64,000 bases of DNA from Rhabdothermincola salaria (GCF_021246445.1 NZ_JAJQXW010000004.1:186001-250000), one strand, 5' to 3'. Counted from the first letter of the stretch, positions 26,992 through 35,911 are shown. A program made the numbers and translations. The notes: generated by a model from the letters alone, not told the origin.

Positions 26992-27666
26992 TCAGAGGGT
27001 GTCGGCGGGGAGGTCGGCGAGGGTGGCCTGGTGGCCGCCGTGGTGCACGGTGACGAGCCCGTCGCCGATGCTGCGCCACGTGCCGTCGGGGTCGCGCACG
27101 ATCCCGGAGCGCTCCGGGAGGCTCACCAGGTGCAACGACGGGGGGGCCAGCTCGACGGTGCGGCGGACCTTGTCCGGTGACCAGGTGTCGGCGCGGGGGA
27201 TGACGGCCACGCCGGGCACGACGCCGAGGCCCACGGTGAAGGCCCCGCCCCGGGTGTCGACCATGGGATCGCAGAGCACGTCGGCCCCGGCCCCGCTGCC
27301 GGCCAGCACGGCGCCGTCGTGCCAGGCGTCGACCAGCGCGGTGAACAGCGGCGTGTCCTTGAGCACCGAGCGCAGGTGCATGGGAGAGGTGCCCACCATG
27401 TACACGAAGCGGGCTCGACGGATGACCTCGACGTGCTCGGCGACGAGAGCGTCGGCCCGGCTGTAGACGGGCACCTCGCGCACTTCGGCCCCGAGGTCGC
27501 CGAACCAGCTGGTGGCCGCCTCCACCGCCCGCTGGGGCCCCTCGTAGGCGAGGCCGGTGGGGAGCAGGGCGACCTCGGCGCCGCCCGAGGCCTCGAGCAG
27601 CTCGGTGTCGAACTCGCAACCGGCGGTGAACTCGCCGCCACCGACGAGGGCCAGCAGGCCGGTCAT
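26992..27666 (-). CDS. Cyanophycinase/peptidase S51-like protein lacking catalytic Ser
   Basis: A 224-residue protein of the class I glutamine amidotransferase-like fold, closest to peptidase family S51 (cyanophycinase, PepE). The start GLLALVGGGEF and the segment FVYMVGTSPMHL fit. The nucleophile turn, normally G-T-S-A-G-A, reads GSGAGA, so Gly replaces the catalytic Ser. It may be an inactive binding protein. The ATG at 27664-27666 is preceded by GGAGGGG. It is divergent from the hydroxyacyl-CoA dehydrogenase gene. Confidence 0.65.
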   Translation of the reverse strand: MTGLLALVGGGEFTAGCEFDTELLEASGGAEVALLPTGLAYEGPQRAVEAATSWFGDLGAEVREVPVYSRADALVAEHVEVIRRARFVYMVGTSPMHLRSVLKDTPLFTALVDAWHDGAVLAGSGAGADVLCDPMVDTRGGAFTVGLGVVPGVAVIPRADTWSPDKVRRTVELAPPSLHLVSLPERSGIVRDPDGTWRSIGDGLVTVHHGGHQATLADLPADTL

Positions 27667-27827
27667 CGCGACCCCTCCCACCCTCGGTTCGGGGTTCCCG
27701 GTCGAACCCCGCCGCTCTCGCTCACACCGATCGACATCACGGCCCTTTCCGACTCGCTCGTACCGACAGTCTGGCCCGTCGGGCGGCTCCCGCCCGCCGG
27801 CCGTCACCTCGCCGGGCCCGATGGCCC

Positions 27828-27857
27828 TGGACCCTCGAACCTACCGACCGGTAACAT
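27828..27857 (+). promoter_or_regulatory. Promoter and TetR-type operator of hydroxyacyl-CoA dehydrogenase gene
   Basis: TGGACC (27828-27833) and TAACAT (27852-27857) are 18 bases apart. The palindrome TACCGACCGGTA (27842-27853) overlaps the spacer and -10. Such palindromes are common operators of TetR regulators of acyl-CoA genes. A related site lies before the ethylmalonyl-CoA mutase gene. Confidence 0.45.
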
Positions 27858-27904
27858 GCGGGAGCACGCAGGCGACGGAACCTGCGCGGGGAAGGGAACT
27901 CGTC

Positions 27905-28762
27905 ATGGCGATCGCACGCATCGGCATCATCGGATCCGGGATCATGGGCTCGGGCATCGCCGAGGTGGCCGCCACCTCGGGCATCGAGGTCGTCCTGCGG
28001 AGTCGCCAGCGGGCCTCCGCCGACGCCATGGTGGCCGCCCTCGAGAAGTCCCTGAACCGGCAGGTGGAGAAGGGGCGCCGCCAGGCCGACGATGCCGCGG
28101 CCGCCTTGGCCCGGGTCACCGCCACCGATTCGCTGGCCGCGCTGGCCGACTGCGACCTGGTGATCGAGTCGGTGGTCGAGGACCTCGACGTGAAGAAGGC
28201 CCTCTTCGCCGAGCTCGACGGCATCTGCGCCCCCGGCACCATCCTCGCCACCAACACCTCGACCCTCCCGGTGGTCGAGATGGCGATGACCACCGAACGC
28301 CCCGACCGGGTGTGCGGAGTCCACTTCTTCAACCCGGCACCGGCCATGAGCCTGGTCGAGATCGTCCGTCCCCTCACCGCCAGCGACGACACCATCGCCC
28401 AGGCCCGGGCCTTCGCCGAGGCGTGCGGCAAGGACGCCGTGGAGGTGAAGGACCGGGCCGGCTTCATCGTGAACGCCCTGCTGTTCCCGTACCTCAACAA
28501 CGCGGTGCGCATGCTCGAGAGCGGCACGGCCAGCCGTGACGACATCGACACCGCCATGAAGGGCGGCTGCAACTTCCCGATGGGGCCCCTCGCCCTGCTC
28601 GACCTGGTCGGGTTGGACACGTCGCTGGCCATCCTCGACGCCCTCTACGACGAGTTCCGCGACCCCAACTACGCGGCCATGCCCCTGCTGCGGCGCATGG
28701 TCACCGCCGGCCACCTCGGCCGGAAGTCCGGTCGGGGCTTCTACGACTACGCCACGCGCTGA
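27905..28762 (+). CDS. 3-hydroxybutyryl-CoA dehydrogenase
   Basis: A 285-residue NAD(P)-dependent 3-hydroxyacyl-CoA dehydrogenase. The Rossmann motif is GIIGSGIMGSGIAE, HFFNPAP carries the catalytic His, and GFIVNALLFPYLNNAVRM is the conserved substrate-domain helix. Short size (about 285) matches the single-function butyryl-chain type. Together with the ethylmalonyl-CoA mutase downstream it may serve C4 acyl-CoA conversion. The ATG at 27905 follows a GGGAAGGGAAC purine stretch that can act as ribosome-binding site; the mRNA leader is about 40 bases. Confidence 0.88.
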   Translation: MAIARIGIIGSGIMGSGIAEVAATSGIEVVLRSRQRASADAMVAALEKSLNRQVEKGRRQADDAAAALARVTATDSLAALADCDLVIESVVEDLDVKKALFAELDGICAPGTILATNTSTLPVVEMAMTTERPDRVCGVHFFNPAPAMSLVEIVRPLTASDDTIAQARAFAEACGKDAVEVKDRAGFIVNALLFPYLNNAVRMLESGTASRDDIDTAMKGGCNFPMGPLALLDLVGLDTSLAILDALYDEFRDPNYAAMPLLRRMVTAGHLGRKSGRGFYDYATR

Positions 28763-28851
28763 CCCGATCCCCGCGCCGAGCCCACCCGACTCGGGAGCGA
28801 GCCTCGCCCGCCCGGCTCGACCACCCCGGCCGGGCGGGTAGAACGAGGGGC

Positions 28852-29520
28852 GTGCCCGTCGAGCCGCCCCGCACCCCGTGGGAGTTCCCCGATCTGGCCG
28901 ACGTGCCCGGGGGCGACGACCTGGTGGCCGTCGGTGCCGACCTCGAGCCGGGCACCCTCGTGGCCGCCTACCGCCACGGGTTGTTCCCCATGCCGCTGTC
29001 CGGACACCGGGCCATGGCCTGGTGGTCGCCGGACCCACGGGGCGTGCTGCCCCTCGACGGCCTCCGGGTCACCCGGTCGCTGCGACGTTCGCAGCGGCGC
29101 TACGAGGTCCGCGTCGACACCGCCTTCGACGACGTCGTCGAGGCCTGCGCCGACCCGGCCCGCGACGGAGGATGGATCTCCGACGAGATCCGCCGGGCCT
29201 ACGCACGCCTGCACGAGCTGGGCTGGGCCCACTCGGTGGAGACGTGGGACCCGGCCACCGGCACCCTCGTCGGCGGCCTCTACGGCGTGCACGTCGACGG
29301 CCTCTTCGCCGGGGAGTCGATGTTCCACCGTGCCCCCGACGCGTCCAAGGTGGCCCTCGTCGCCCTCGTCGAGCACCTCCGATCCATCGGCGTCGTGCTC
29401 CTCGACGTGCAGTGGCTCACCGACCACCTCACCAGCCTCGGCGCCGTCGAGATCCCCCGCGTCGACTACCTCGCCCGCCTCCGACAGGCACTCGACACCA
29501 CCACCGCGCCCTTCGCCTGA
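28852..29520 (+). CDS. aat: Leucyl/phenylalanyl-tRNA-protein transferase
   Basis: A 222-residue enzyme that adds Leu or Phe to the N-terminus of proteins starting with Arg or Lys, marking them for ClpAP (N-degron pathway). The sequence shows YRHGLFPMPL, AWWSPDPRGVLPLDGLRV and GGLYGVHVDGLFAGESMFH, the core motifs. The start is GTG at 28852. It lies between two acyl-CoA genes but has no metabolic link to them. Length is usual for the family (about 200-240). Confidence 0.92.
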   Translation: MPVEPPRTPWEFPDLADVPGGDDLVAVGADLEPGTLVAAYRHGLFPMPLSGHRAMAWWSPDPRGVLPLDGLRVTRSLRRSQRRYEVRVDTAFDDVVEACADPARDGGWISDEIRRAYARLHELGWAHSVETWDPATGTLVGGLYGVHVDGLFAGESMFHRAPDASKVALVALVEHLRSIGVVLLDVQWLTDHLTSLGAVEIPRVDYLARLRQALDTTTAPFA

Positions 29521-29608
29521 GCGGGCCTTCCCCGAGATGTCCCGCGGCCTTCGACGTGGACGCCCGGCCCTGTCGGCTCCTGTGTCGACGTCGCCGGGCG
29601 AGGTCGAC

Positions 29609-29648
29609 GGGACCACAGGGTCCCCCATGCGAGTTACCGGACGGTCAT
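29609..29648 (+). promoter_or_regulatory. Two palindromic sites upstream of ethylmalonyl-CoA mutase gene
   Basis: GGGACC-ACAG-GGTCCC (29609-29624) is a perfect 6-base-arm palindrome. TACCGGACGGTC (29635-29646) shares the TACCGnnCGGT core with the site before the hydroxyacyl-CoA dehydrogenase gene. The start codon is only 6 bases further, so a repressor here would block initiation. Confidence 0.4.
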
Positions 29649-29652
29649 CGTT

Positions 29653-31665
29653 GTGACAGCGGGGCCGATCTTGGGGAACGATTGGGAGATGGACGCCGCC
29701 GAGTCGCCCACCCCGGCCCACCACGAGCGCGACCGCCCCTGGGTCATGCGCACCTACTCCGGGCACTCCACCGCCAAGGCGTCCAACGAGCTGTACCGCA
29801 CCAACCTGGCCAAGGGCCAGACCGGCCTGTCCATCGCCTTCGACCTGCCCACCCAGACCGGCTACGACCCCGACGACCCCAAGGCCCGGGGCGAGGTCGG
29901 CAAGGTCGGCGTGCCGGTCGCCCACCTCGGGCACATGCGAGAGCTGCTCGACGGCATCCCGCCCGGCGAGATGAACACCTCGATGACGATCAACGCCCCG
30001 GCGGCCTGGCTGCTCGCCCTCTACGTGGCCAACGCCACCGAGCAGGGCGTGGCCACCGATTCGCTGCGGGGCACCACCCAGAACGACATCGTCAAGGAGT
30101 ACCTCTCCCGGGGCACCTACATCTTCCCGCCGGAGCCCTCCAAGCGGCTCATCGTCGACATGGTCGCCTACTGCGCCCACCACGTCCCCAAGTGGAACCC
30201 GATGAACGTCTGCAGCTACCACCTGCAGGAAGCGGGCGCCACGCCGGTGCAGGAGATCGCCTACTCCCTGGCCACGGCGATCGACGTGCTCGACGCCGTA
30301 CGGGACTCCGGCCAGGTCGAGCCGGAGCAGTTCCCCCAGGTCGTCGCCTCCATCTCCTTCTTCGTGAACGCCGGCATCCGCTTCGTCGAGGAGGTGTGCA
30401 AGATGCGGGCCTTCACCGAGCTCTGGGACCGCATCACCCTCGAGCGCTACGGCGTGACCGACCCCAAGGCCCGCCGCTTCCGCTACGGCGTGCAGGTCAA
30501 CTCCCTCGGCCTCACCGAGGCCCAGCCCGAGAACAACGTGCAGCGCATCGTGCTCGAGATGCTCGCCGTCACGCTCTCCAAGGACGCTCGGGCCCGCTCG
30601 GTGCAGCTCCCGGCCTGGAACGAGGCGCTCGGACTCCCCCGACCGTGGGACCAGCAGTGGTCGTTGCGCATGCAACAGGTCCTGGCCTTCGAGACCGACC
30701 TGCTGGAGTACGACGACCTCTTCGCCGGGTCCCACGTCGTCGAGGCCCGCACGGCCGAGCTGGTCGAGGCCGCCACCACCGAGCTCGACGAGGTCCTGGG
30801 CATGGGCGGCGCCTTCGCGGCCATCGACGAGCTCAAGGGCCGTCTGGTGGCGTCGAACACCGAGCGGGTCCGCCGCATCGAGTCCGGCGAGCTGGTGGTG
30901 GTCGGCGTGAACCGCTTCACCGAGACGGCCGAGTCCCCCCTCGGCGGCGAGGAGAACATCCTCAAGGTCGACCCCGCCCTCGAGGCCCGCACCATCGCCG
31001 AGGTGCAGGCCTGGCGAGCCGACCGTGACGCCGACGCGGTCGCCGGGGCCCTCGACGAGCTGCGCCGGGTCGCCGGCACCGACGAGAACATCATGGACGC
31101 CACCATCGCCGTGGCGGCCGCCGGGGGCACCACGGGCGAGTGGGCCGGCGCTCTGCGCGAGGTCTTCGGCGAGTACCGGGCCCCCACGGGTGTCGCCGCG
31201 GCCGCCGGGACGGGCGCGCTCTCCACCGGCCTGCAGGCCGTCGCCGACCGGGTGAAGGCCGATCCCGGCGGACCTCCTCGCCTCCTGGTCGCCAAGCCCG
31301 GCCTCGACGGGCACTCCAACGGCGCCGAGCAGATCGCGGTGGCCGCCCGCGACGCGGGCATGGAGGTCATCTACCAGGGCATCCGGCTCACCCCCGAGCA
31401 GATCGCGGCCGTCGCCCGCGACGAGGACGTCGAGGTGGTCGGCCTGTCGATCCTCTCGGGCAGCCACCTGGACCTGGTGCCCGACGTGGTCGACCGCCTC
31501 CGGGCCGCCGGGGTCGACGCACCCGTCGTCGTCGGCGGCATCATCCCCGAGGACGACCGGCCCCGCCTGCTCGCCGCCGGCGTCGCCCGGGTGTACACAC
31601 CCAAGGACTTCGAGCTCGCCCGCATCATGGGCGACATCGCCGATCTCGCCCTCGAGGCCCGCTGA
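29653..31665 (+). CDS. meaA: Ethylmalonyl-CoA mutase (MeaA-like, cobalamin-dependent)
   Basis: A 670-residue single-chain acyl-CoA mutase. The N-terminal ~530 residues form the substrate-binding barrel with RTYSGHSTAKASNELYR and FDLPTQTGYDPD, a signature close to Ecm/MeaA. The C-terminal ~135 residues are the B12 domain with DGHSNGAEQ (the His that ligates cobalt), GLSILSGSH and VVGGIIP. Ethylmalonyl-CoA mutase makes methylsuccinyl-CoA in the ethylmalonyl-CoA pathway for C2 assimilation. Crotonyl-CoA carboxylase/reductase is not in the window, so pathway assignment is inferred. GTG at 29653 is given; ATG at 29689 in frame is an alternative. Confidence 0.85.
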   Translation: MTAGPILGNDWEMDAAESPTPAHHERDRPWVMRTYSGHSTAKASNELYRTNLAKGQTGLSIAFDLPTQTGYDPDDPKARGEVGKVGVPVAHLGHMRELLDGIPPGEMNTSMTINAPAAWLLALYVANATEQGVATDSLRGTTQNDIVKEYLSRGTYIFPPEPSKRLIVDMVAYCAHHVPKWNPMNVCSYHLQEAGATPVQEIAYSLATAIDVLDAVRDSGQVEPEQFPQVVASISFFVNAGIRFVEEVCKMRAFTELWDRITLERYGVTDPKARRFRYGVQVNSLGLTEAQPENNVQRIVLEMLAVTLSKDARARSVQLPAWNEALGLPRPWDQQWSLRMQQVLAFETDLLEYDDLFAGSHVVEARTAELVEAATTELDEVLGMGGAFAAIDELKGRLVASNTERVRRIESGELVVVGVNRFTETAESPLGGEENILKVDPALEARTIAEVQAWRADRDADAVAGALDELRRVAGTDENIMDATIAVAAAGGTTGEWAGALREVFGEYRAPTGVAAAAGTGALSTGLQAVADRVKADPGGPPRLLVAKPGLDGHSNGAEQIAVAARDAGMEVIYQGIRLTPEQIAAVARDEDVEVVGLSILSGSHLDLVPDVVDRLRAAGVDAPVVVGGIIPEDDRPRLLAAGVARVYTPKDFELARIMGDIADLALEAR

Positions 31666-31808
31666 CCGGCCCGCCGGGGTGCGACGACGGTCGACATGGG
31701 GTGCCCGCCACGAGGCACGATGGTGGGCAGGGCGCCGACGAGCATGAGGACGCGACCGGCGGGGAAGGTACGGGCCCGGCAGGGGCGTGCTCCGGGGGGA
31801 GACCACGA

Positions 31809-32405
31809 GTGATCGACGAACCAGCCACGGACACCTCCGCCGCTCCCGCCCGCCGGCGTGGTCCGACCGCCGCCCGGGTGGTGCTCGCCCTGGGGCTCGT
31901 CCTGGTGGCGGTGGCGCTGGTCGTCACCGCACTGGAGACCACCAGCACTCCGATGCCCGGCCCCGTCGAGGTGGCGGCCGGCGTCGATCCGGGTGAACCC
32001 GGTTCCGGGGGCCCCGAACGGGTCGAGCCGCTCGGTCCCCGGGTCCTCGCCCCCGACCGGGCCGACCCGACGGCCTCCACCGCGACCGCCCCGACGACGT
32101 CTGCTCCGGCGATCACCGCGGCCCCGGCCCCACCGCCGCCACCGACGGGTGGCTCGGCGACCCGGGCCCCCACGTCCTCGGTCGCGCCCGACCCGGTCGC
32201 GATCCCGGCCCCCGGGTCCCTCCTCGAGGACCCGACCGCTCCACTCGACCCGATCACCTCACCCACCTCCACGCTGCTGCCACCGCTGCTCGACCCCGAC
32301 GAGCCGCTCGTGGTCCCCTTGCCGGGGCCCGACCTCACCGTCCCCCTCCTGCCCGGGATCGATCCCGAGCTCGGCGGCCTGGACGACCTGCTCCGCCCCC
32401 GGTGA
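31809..32405 (+). CDS. Membrane-anchored Pro/Thr-rich extracytoplasmic protein
   Basis: A 198-residue protein with no recognised family. A basic N-terminal tail is followed by one transmembrane helix at about residues 22-42, then a disordered Pro/Ala/Thr/Ser-rich outer part. The C-terminus is richer in Pro, Leu and Asp (VVPLPGPDLTVPLLPG). The GTG at 31809 follows a GGGGGGAGA purine run. Its TGA overlaps the histidine kinase start (GTGA), so it is translationally coupled to that sensor and may be its outer accessory part. The secreted protein at 34575-35660 has a similar PLP-rich tail. Confidence 0.7.
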   Translation: MIDEPATDTSAAPARRRGPTAARVVLALGLVLVAVALVVTALETTSTPMPGPVEVAAGVDPGEPGSGGPERVEPLGPRVLAPDRADPTASTATAPTTSAPAITAAPAPPPPPTGGSATRAPTSSVAPDPVAIPAPGSLLEDPTAPLDPITSPTSTLLPPLLDPDEPLVVPLPGPDLTVPLLPGIDPELGGLDDLLRPR

Positions 32406-33796
32406 ACCGGCCCCGAGGCTGGGCCCGCATCGGTGTCCGGGGACGGGTCGTCGCCGCCTTCCTGGTCATGCTGGTGCTGGCCGAAGGGGTGTCGCTCGTC
32501 GTGTTGCGCCAGGTCGGCGAGGCCCGCATCGACGAGCAGGCCACCGACGAGCTCCTGGCCGCCGCCGAGCCGTTCCGGACCAGCGTGGCCGACACCCTGG
32601 AGCCCGGCTCGGGCGCGCTCACCGAGGTGTTCGACGACTACCTGAGGACCCGACCGGCGCGCACCGACCAGGCCTACCTGGCCCTGCGGCGAGGTGAGCC
32701 CTACGCCGTCTCCGCCGGGGCACCCGTCGAGCTCGACCGGCTGCCGGAGGTCGAACGCTGGGCCGACCTCTCCACCACGACCGAAGGAACCACGACCACG
32801 GCGGCCGGAGCGACGCGCTGGTTGGCCGTCCCGGTCGTCGCCGGGTCCGACGTGCTCGGCACGCTGGTGGTCGCCCAGTTCACCGATGCCCAGAGCCAGG
32901 CGCTCGAGTCGACCGTGGTGACGGTCAGCCTGGTCACGTTGCTGTTGCTCGCCGGCGCCGCGCTCCTCGCCTGGGTGGCGGCGGGGCGGGCGCTGGTGCC
33001 CCTGCGGCGCCTGGCCCGCACCGCCGAGTCCGTCAGCGGCGGCGGCGACCTCGACGCCCGGATCGAGGTGGTCACCGATGACGAGACGGGACACCTGGCG
33101 CGGTCCTTCAACGCCATGCTCGACCGCCTCAGGGGGGCCTTCGACAGCCAACGGCAGTTCCTCGACGACGCCGGCCACGAGCTGCGGGCGCCCATCACCA
33201 TCGTGCGGGGGCACGTCGAGCTCCTCGACGACGACCCTGCGGTGCGCCAGCAGGAGGTGGCCCTGGTGCTCGACGAGCTCGACCGGATGGACCGTCTCGT
33301 CACCGACCTGCGCCTCCTCGCCCGATCCCAGCGACCCGACTTCCTCAGCACCGCACCGGTGGACGTCGACGCCTTCGTCACCGCCGTGGCCGCCAAGGCC
33401 GGGGCGCTGGGCGAACGCACCTGGGTGGTGTCCGCCGACAGCGAGGCCACGGTGCGGGTCGACGCCCAGCGCCTCACCCAGGCCGTGCTCAACCTCGCCG
33501 ACAACGCCGTGCGGGTCACCGACGCAGACGCCACCATCGAGATCGGGGCCCGTCGCGACGGGGACGCGACGGTCACCTTCTGGGTGGCCGACGACGGGCC
33601 CGGCATCGATCCCGCCGACGTGCCCCACCTCTTCGACCGCACCCAGCACACCGTCCCCACCCGGCCCGGGGGCACCGGGCTGGGCCTGCCGATCGTGGAG
33701 GCCATCGTGCGCGCCCACGGCGGTAGGGTCGCCGTGCACAGCGATGTCGGCGTGGGGACCCGCATCGAGCTCACCCTTCCGGAGGCGCCCGCGTGA
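32402..33796 (+). CDS. HAMP-domain sensor histidine kinase
   Basis: A 464-residue membrane kinase. The first transmembrane helix is at about residues 15-36, an outer sensor loop runs to about 175, then a second helix and a HAMP domain. The phospho-accepting His lies in DDAGHELRAPI, and HATPase boxes appear as NLADNAV, DDGPGIDP and GTGLGLPIV. The outer loop shows no named sensor domain. It sits between the coupled anchored protein and its OmpR-type regulator, both with 4-base overlaps, so the three act as one unit. Confidence 0.88.
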   Translation: MNRPRGWARIGVRGRVVAAFLVMLVLAEGVSLVVLRQVGEARIDEQATDELLAAAEPFRTSVADTLEPGSGALTEVFDDYLRTRPARTDQAYLALRRGEPYAVSAGAPVELDRLPEVERWADLSTTTEGTTTTAAGATRWLAVPVVAGSDVLGTLVVAQFTDAQSQALESTVVTVSLVTLLLLAGAALLAWVAAGRALVPLRRLARTAESVSGGGDLDARIEVVTDDETGHLARSFNAMLDRLRGAFDSQRQFLDDAGHELRAPITIVRGHVELLDDDPAVRQQEVALVLDELDRMDRLVTDLRLLARSQRPDFLSTAPVDVDAFVTAVAAKAGALGERTWVVSADSEATVRVDAQRLTQAVLNLADNAVRVTDADATIEIGARRDGDATVTFWVADDGPGIDPADVPHLFDRTQHTVPTRPGGTGLGLPIVEAIVRAHGGRVAVHSDVGVGTRIELTLPEAPA

Positions 33797-34452
33797 ACCG
33801 TGTGCTCGTCGTCGACGACGAGGAACGCATCACCGCGTTCGTCGAGAAGGGGCTGCGCAAGCACGGGTTCACCACCATGGCGGTGCACGACGGCGACAGC
33901 GCCGTCGATCTGGCCCGCGACGGCGACTTCGACCTGGTGGTCCTCGACGTCGGCCTGCCCCGCCGAGACGGCTTCGAGGTGCTGCGCTGCCTGCGCGAAC
34001 GCGGCGAGCGCCTCCCGGTGATCCTGCTGACCTCACGCGACGGCATCGACGACACCGTGCGGGGCTTCGACGTCGGCGCCGACGACTACCTCACCAAGCC
34101 GTTCCGCTTCGACGAGCTGCTGGCCCGGGCCCGGGCCCGGCTGCGGGAGCCGGGCCGGGCCGAACCCACCACGGTGTCCGCGGCCGGGGTCACCCTGGAC
34201 CTGCGCACCCGCCAGGCCACGGTCGACGGCGACGAGGTCGACCTCTCGACCCGCGAGTTCACCCTGGCCGAAGCGCTCATGACCAACGCCGGCGCCGTGC
34301 TGACCCGAGAGCAGCTCCTGAGCCGCGTCTGGGGCTACGACTTCGAGGGGAGCTCGAACGTGGTCGAGGTGTACGTGGGCTACCTGCGCCGCAAGCTGGG
34401 CTCGTCCTGCATCGAGACGGTCCGGGGGACCGGCTACCGGTTCCGGCGCTGA
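33793..34452 (+). CDS. OmpR/PhoB-family response regulator
   Basis: A 219-residue regulator. The receiver domain (1-118) has VVDDEE, the phospho-acceptor in VVLDVGLPRRDG and Lys in YLTKPF. The C-terminal winged helix (about 125-218) ends in the VVEVYVGYLRRKLG and TVRGTGYRF motifs. It is the likely partner of the preceding kinase, with which it overlaps (GTGA). A 14-bp hairpin follows the gene. Possible targets are the envelope genes downstream; the palindrome at 35742-35755 is one candidate site. Confidence 0.9.
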   Translation: MNRVLVVDDEERITAFVEKGLRKHGFTTMAVHDGDSAVDLARDGDFDLVVLDVGLPRRDGFEVLRCLRERGERLPVILLTSRDGIDDTVRGFDVGADDYLTKPFRFDELLARARARLREPGRAEPTTVSAAGVTLDLRTRQATVDGDEVDLSTREFTLAEALMTNAGAVLTREQLLSRVWGYDFEGSSNVVEVYVGYLRRKLGSSCIETVRGTGYRFRR

Positions 34453-34489
34453 GCCTCAGGTCGGGCAGCCGCGGCCTGTGAAGAACGCG

Positions 34490-34521
34490 GCAGTGGCTGC
34501 CCCCGACGGGGCAGCCACTGC
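34490..34521. terminator. Hairpin between convergent genes, terminator-like
   Basis: GCAGTGGCTGCCCC and GGGGCAGCCACTGC form a perfect 14-bp stem around CGAC. No T-run follows on either strand. It lies between the response regulator and the convergent secreted-protein gene and could act in both directions. Confidence 0.55.
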
Positions 34522-34574
34522 GCTCGGACCACCCGGGAGGGGAGGCCTCGTCGCCTCCCGCCAGGGGGTCGCCG

Positions 34575-35660
34575 TCAGAGCCCGAGGTCGGCGGTGACGT
34601 CGGTCTCGACGCCGACGTCGGCCGAGAGCCCACCGTCACCGGGGGCGGGGAGAGGGAGCGGCAGGCCGTCACCGGGCAGGGGGAGCCCGCCACCCGGGAG
34701 GGGCAGTGCGCCACCGTCGGGCAGCGGCAGGGGCAGCCCGCCCACGTCGGGGAGGGGCAGGGGCGGCACCGGCACGGGCAGAGGCGGCAGCGGCAGGGGC
34801 AGCCCGCCCGGCGCCGGCGGAGCCGGGGTGTCGCCCTCGCCGCCCTCGCCGCCACCGTCGGTCTCCGGGGGCACGCTCACGCACCCGGGGGCGGGGACCG
34901 GCGCACCGCTGACCGACACGCAGACCTCGGCCTGGGCGGGGGCCGGCGCTCCCGGCTGAGCGGGCGGATCGGCGGGGGGATCGACCGGCGCGTCAGTCAG
35001 GGGGGCCGTCGTGGGCGGGGCGGTGGTGGGCATGGGCTGCTCACCGGCACCTTCGTCGATGGCGGTCGTGTTGAGGTTGAGCGCCGGGTCGTTCGGCGTG
35101 CAGGTGGCCACGCCGAAGTTGGTGTCGGCCACCACCTCGGACCACACCTTCCACTCGATGAGGTCGTCGGCCGGGGCGTCGGTGATCGTCTGGTCCACCA
35201 CCACGGTGGGGATCTCCACGGCGCTGGAGCTCACCGGGCCGGTGAAGGTCACGACCAGGTCGGTTCCGACGATCTCGTGGCTGCCGGCCATGTTCCCGCC
35301 CTCGAAAGCGACCGCATCGGTGGACACCACCTCCTCGGGGATGGGGGTGGTGACCTTGAGGCTGTTGATGGTCACCTCGACGGGCATGGCGCCGAACCCC
35401 TGGTCGATGCGCAGGGTCTGGGCGCCGCCGGGGGCGATGGGGTCCACGGCATCGTCGACGCCCATGGGCACCACCATGTCGACGGCGGAGCCCCCGAGCG
35501 AACAGGTCGCGGCCACGTCCGTCTGGACCGGGTCGGCCGACGCACCGCCGTGGAGCCACACGGCCCCGCCGGCGGCGACGAGCAACGTCGCCCCTGCCCC
35601 GGCGGCCAACGCTCGGCGGCCCCTCGTGCGGGGAACCATGGTCTCTCCGGTCGTGGTCAT
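34575..35660 (-). CDS. Secreted protein with C-terminal PLP-rich repeats
   Basis: A 361-residue exported protein with no confident family. The signal sequence (about residues 13-45) contains an Arg-rich start RTRGRRALAAG and an Ala-rich core ending near GGASA. A beta-rich domain follows (about 50-200), bounded by Cys in ATCSLGG and VATCTPND that may pair. The last ~150 residues are Pro-rich with many PLP, PLPLP and GGLPLP units, suggesting an extended cell-wall-spanning stalk. The ATG at 35660 follows GAGGAGG. No LPXTG or terminal membrane anchor is present. It lies beside the envelope two-component operon. Confidence 0.65.
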   Translation of the reverse strand: MTTTGETMVPRTRGRRALAAGAGATLLVAAGGAVWLHGGASADPVQTDVAATCSLGGSAVDMVVPMGVDDAVDPIAPGGAQTLRIDQGFGAMPVEVTINSLKVTTPIPEEVVSTDAVAFEGGNMAGSHEIVGTDLVVTFTGPVSSSAVEIPTVVVDQTITDAPADDLIEWKVWSEVVADTNFGVATCTPNDPALNLNTTAIDEGAGEQPMPTTAPPTTAPLTDAPVDPPADPPAQPGAPAPAQAEVCVSVSGAPVPAPGCVSVPPETDGGGEGGEGDTPAPPAPGGLPLPLPPLPVPVPPLPLPDVGGLPLPLPDGGALPLPGGGLPLPGDGLPLPLPAPGDGGLSADVGVETDVTADLGL

Positions 35661-35741
35661 GCATCCTCCTCGTGTCGTCGCCCTGGGCGATCCGTGGGGG
35701 TGAGGATGGACGGGAACCCTGTGGCCGGCCTGTGGGGGCGA

Positions 35742-35755
35742 TGAGAACCTTCTCA
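35742..35755. promoter_or_regulatory. Palindrome TGAGAA-CC-TTCTCA in divergent promoter region
   Basis: Six-base perfect arms in the 251-base region between the secreted-protein gene and the GGDEF-like gene. It may be an operator; the neighbouring OmpR-type regulator is a possible binder. The rest of the region shows only short hairpins. Confidence 0.35.
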
Positions 35756-35911
35756 GGATCCTCGGCGCGCCGATCGCGGGCGGGACGGTCCGCCACGCGC
35801 GATCCTCTCGGGGTGCAGAAGCCCGCCCCGACCGGCCCGCCACCGGGCGCCCCTCGTCGCCGGCACGCCGACCGCGCTCACGAGACGCCGCCAGGAGCCG
35901 ACAGGCAGCAG

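Noticed and set aside
29609-29624. GGGACC-ACAG-GGTCCC as a DosR box for the mutase gene
   Set aside because: The GGGAC and GTCCC halves are separated by 6 rather than 4 bases, and the flanking consensus is absent. It is kept only as a generic palindrome.
28747-31806. Open frame of about 1000 codons antisense to the mutase gene
   Set aside because: Low-complexity product rich in Gly, Asp and Val with no domains; it mirrors meaA and aat codons.
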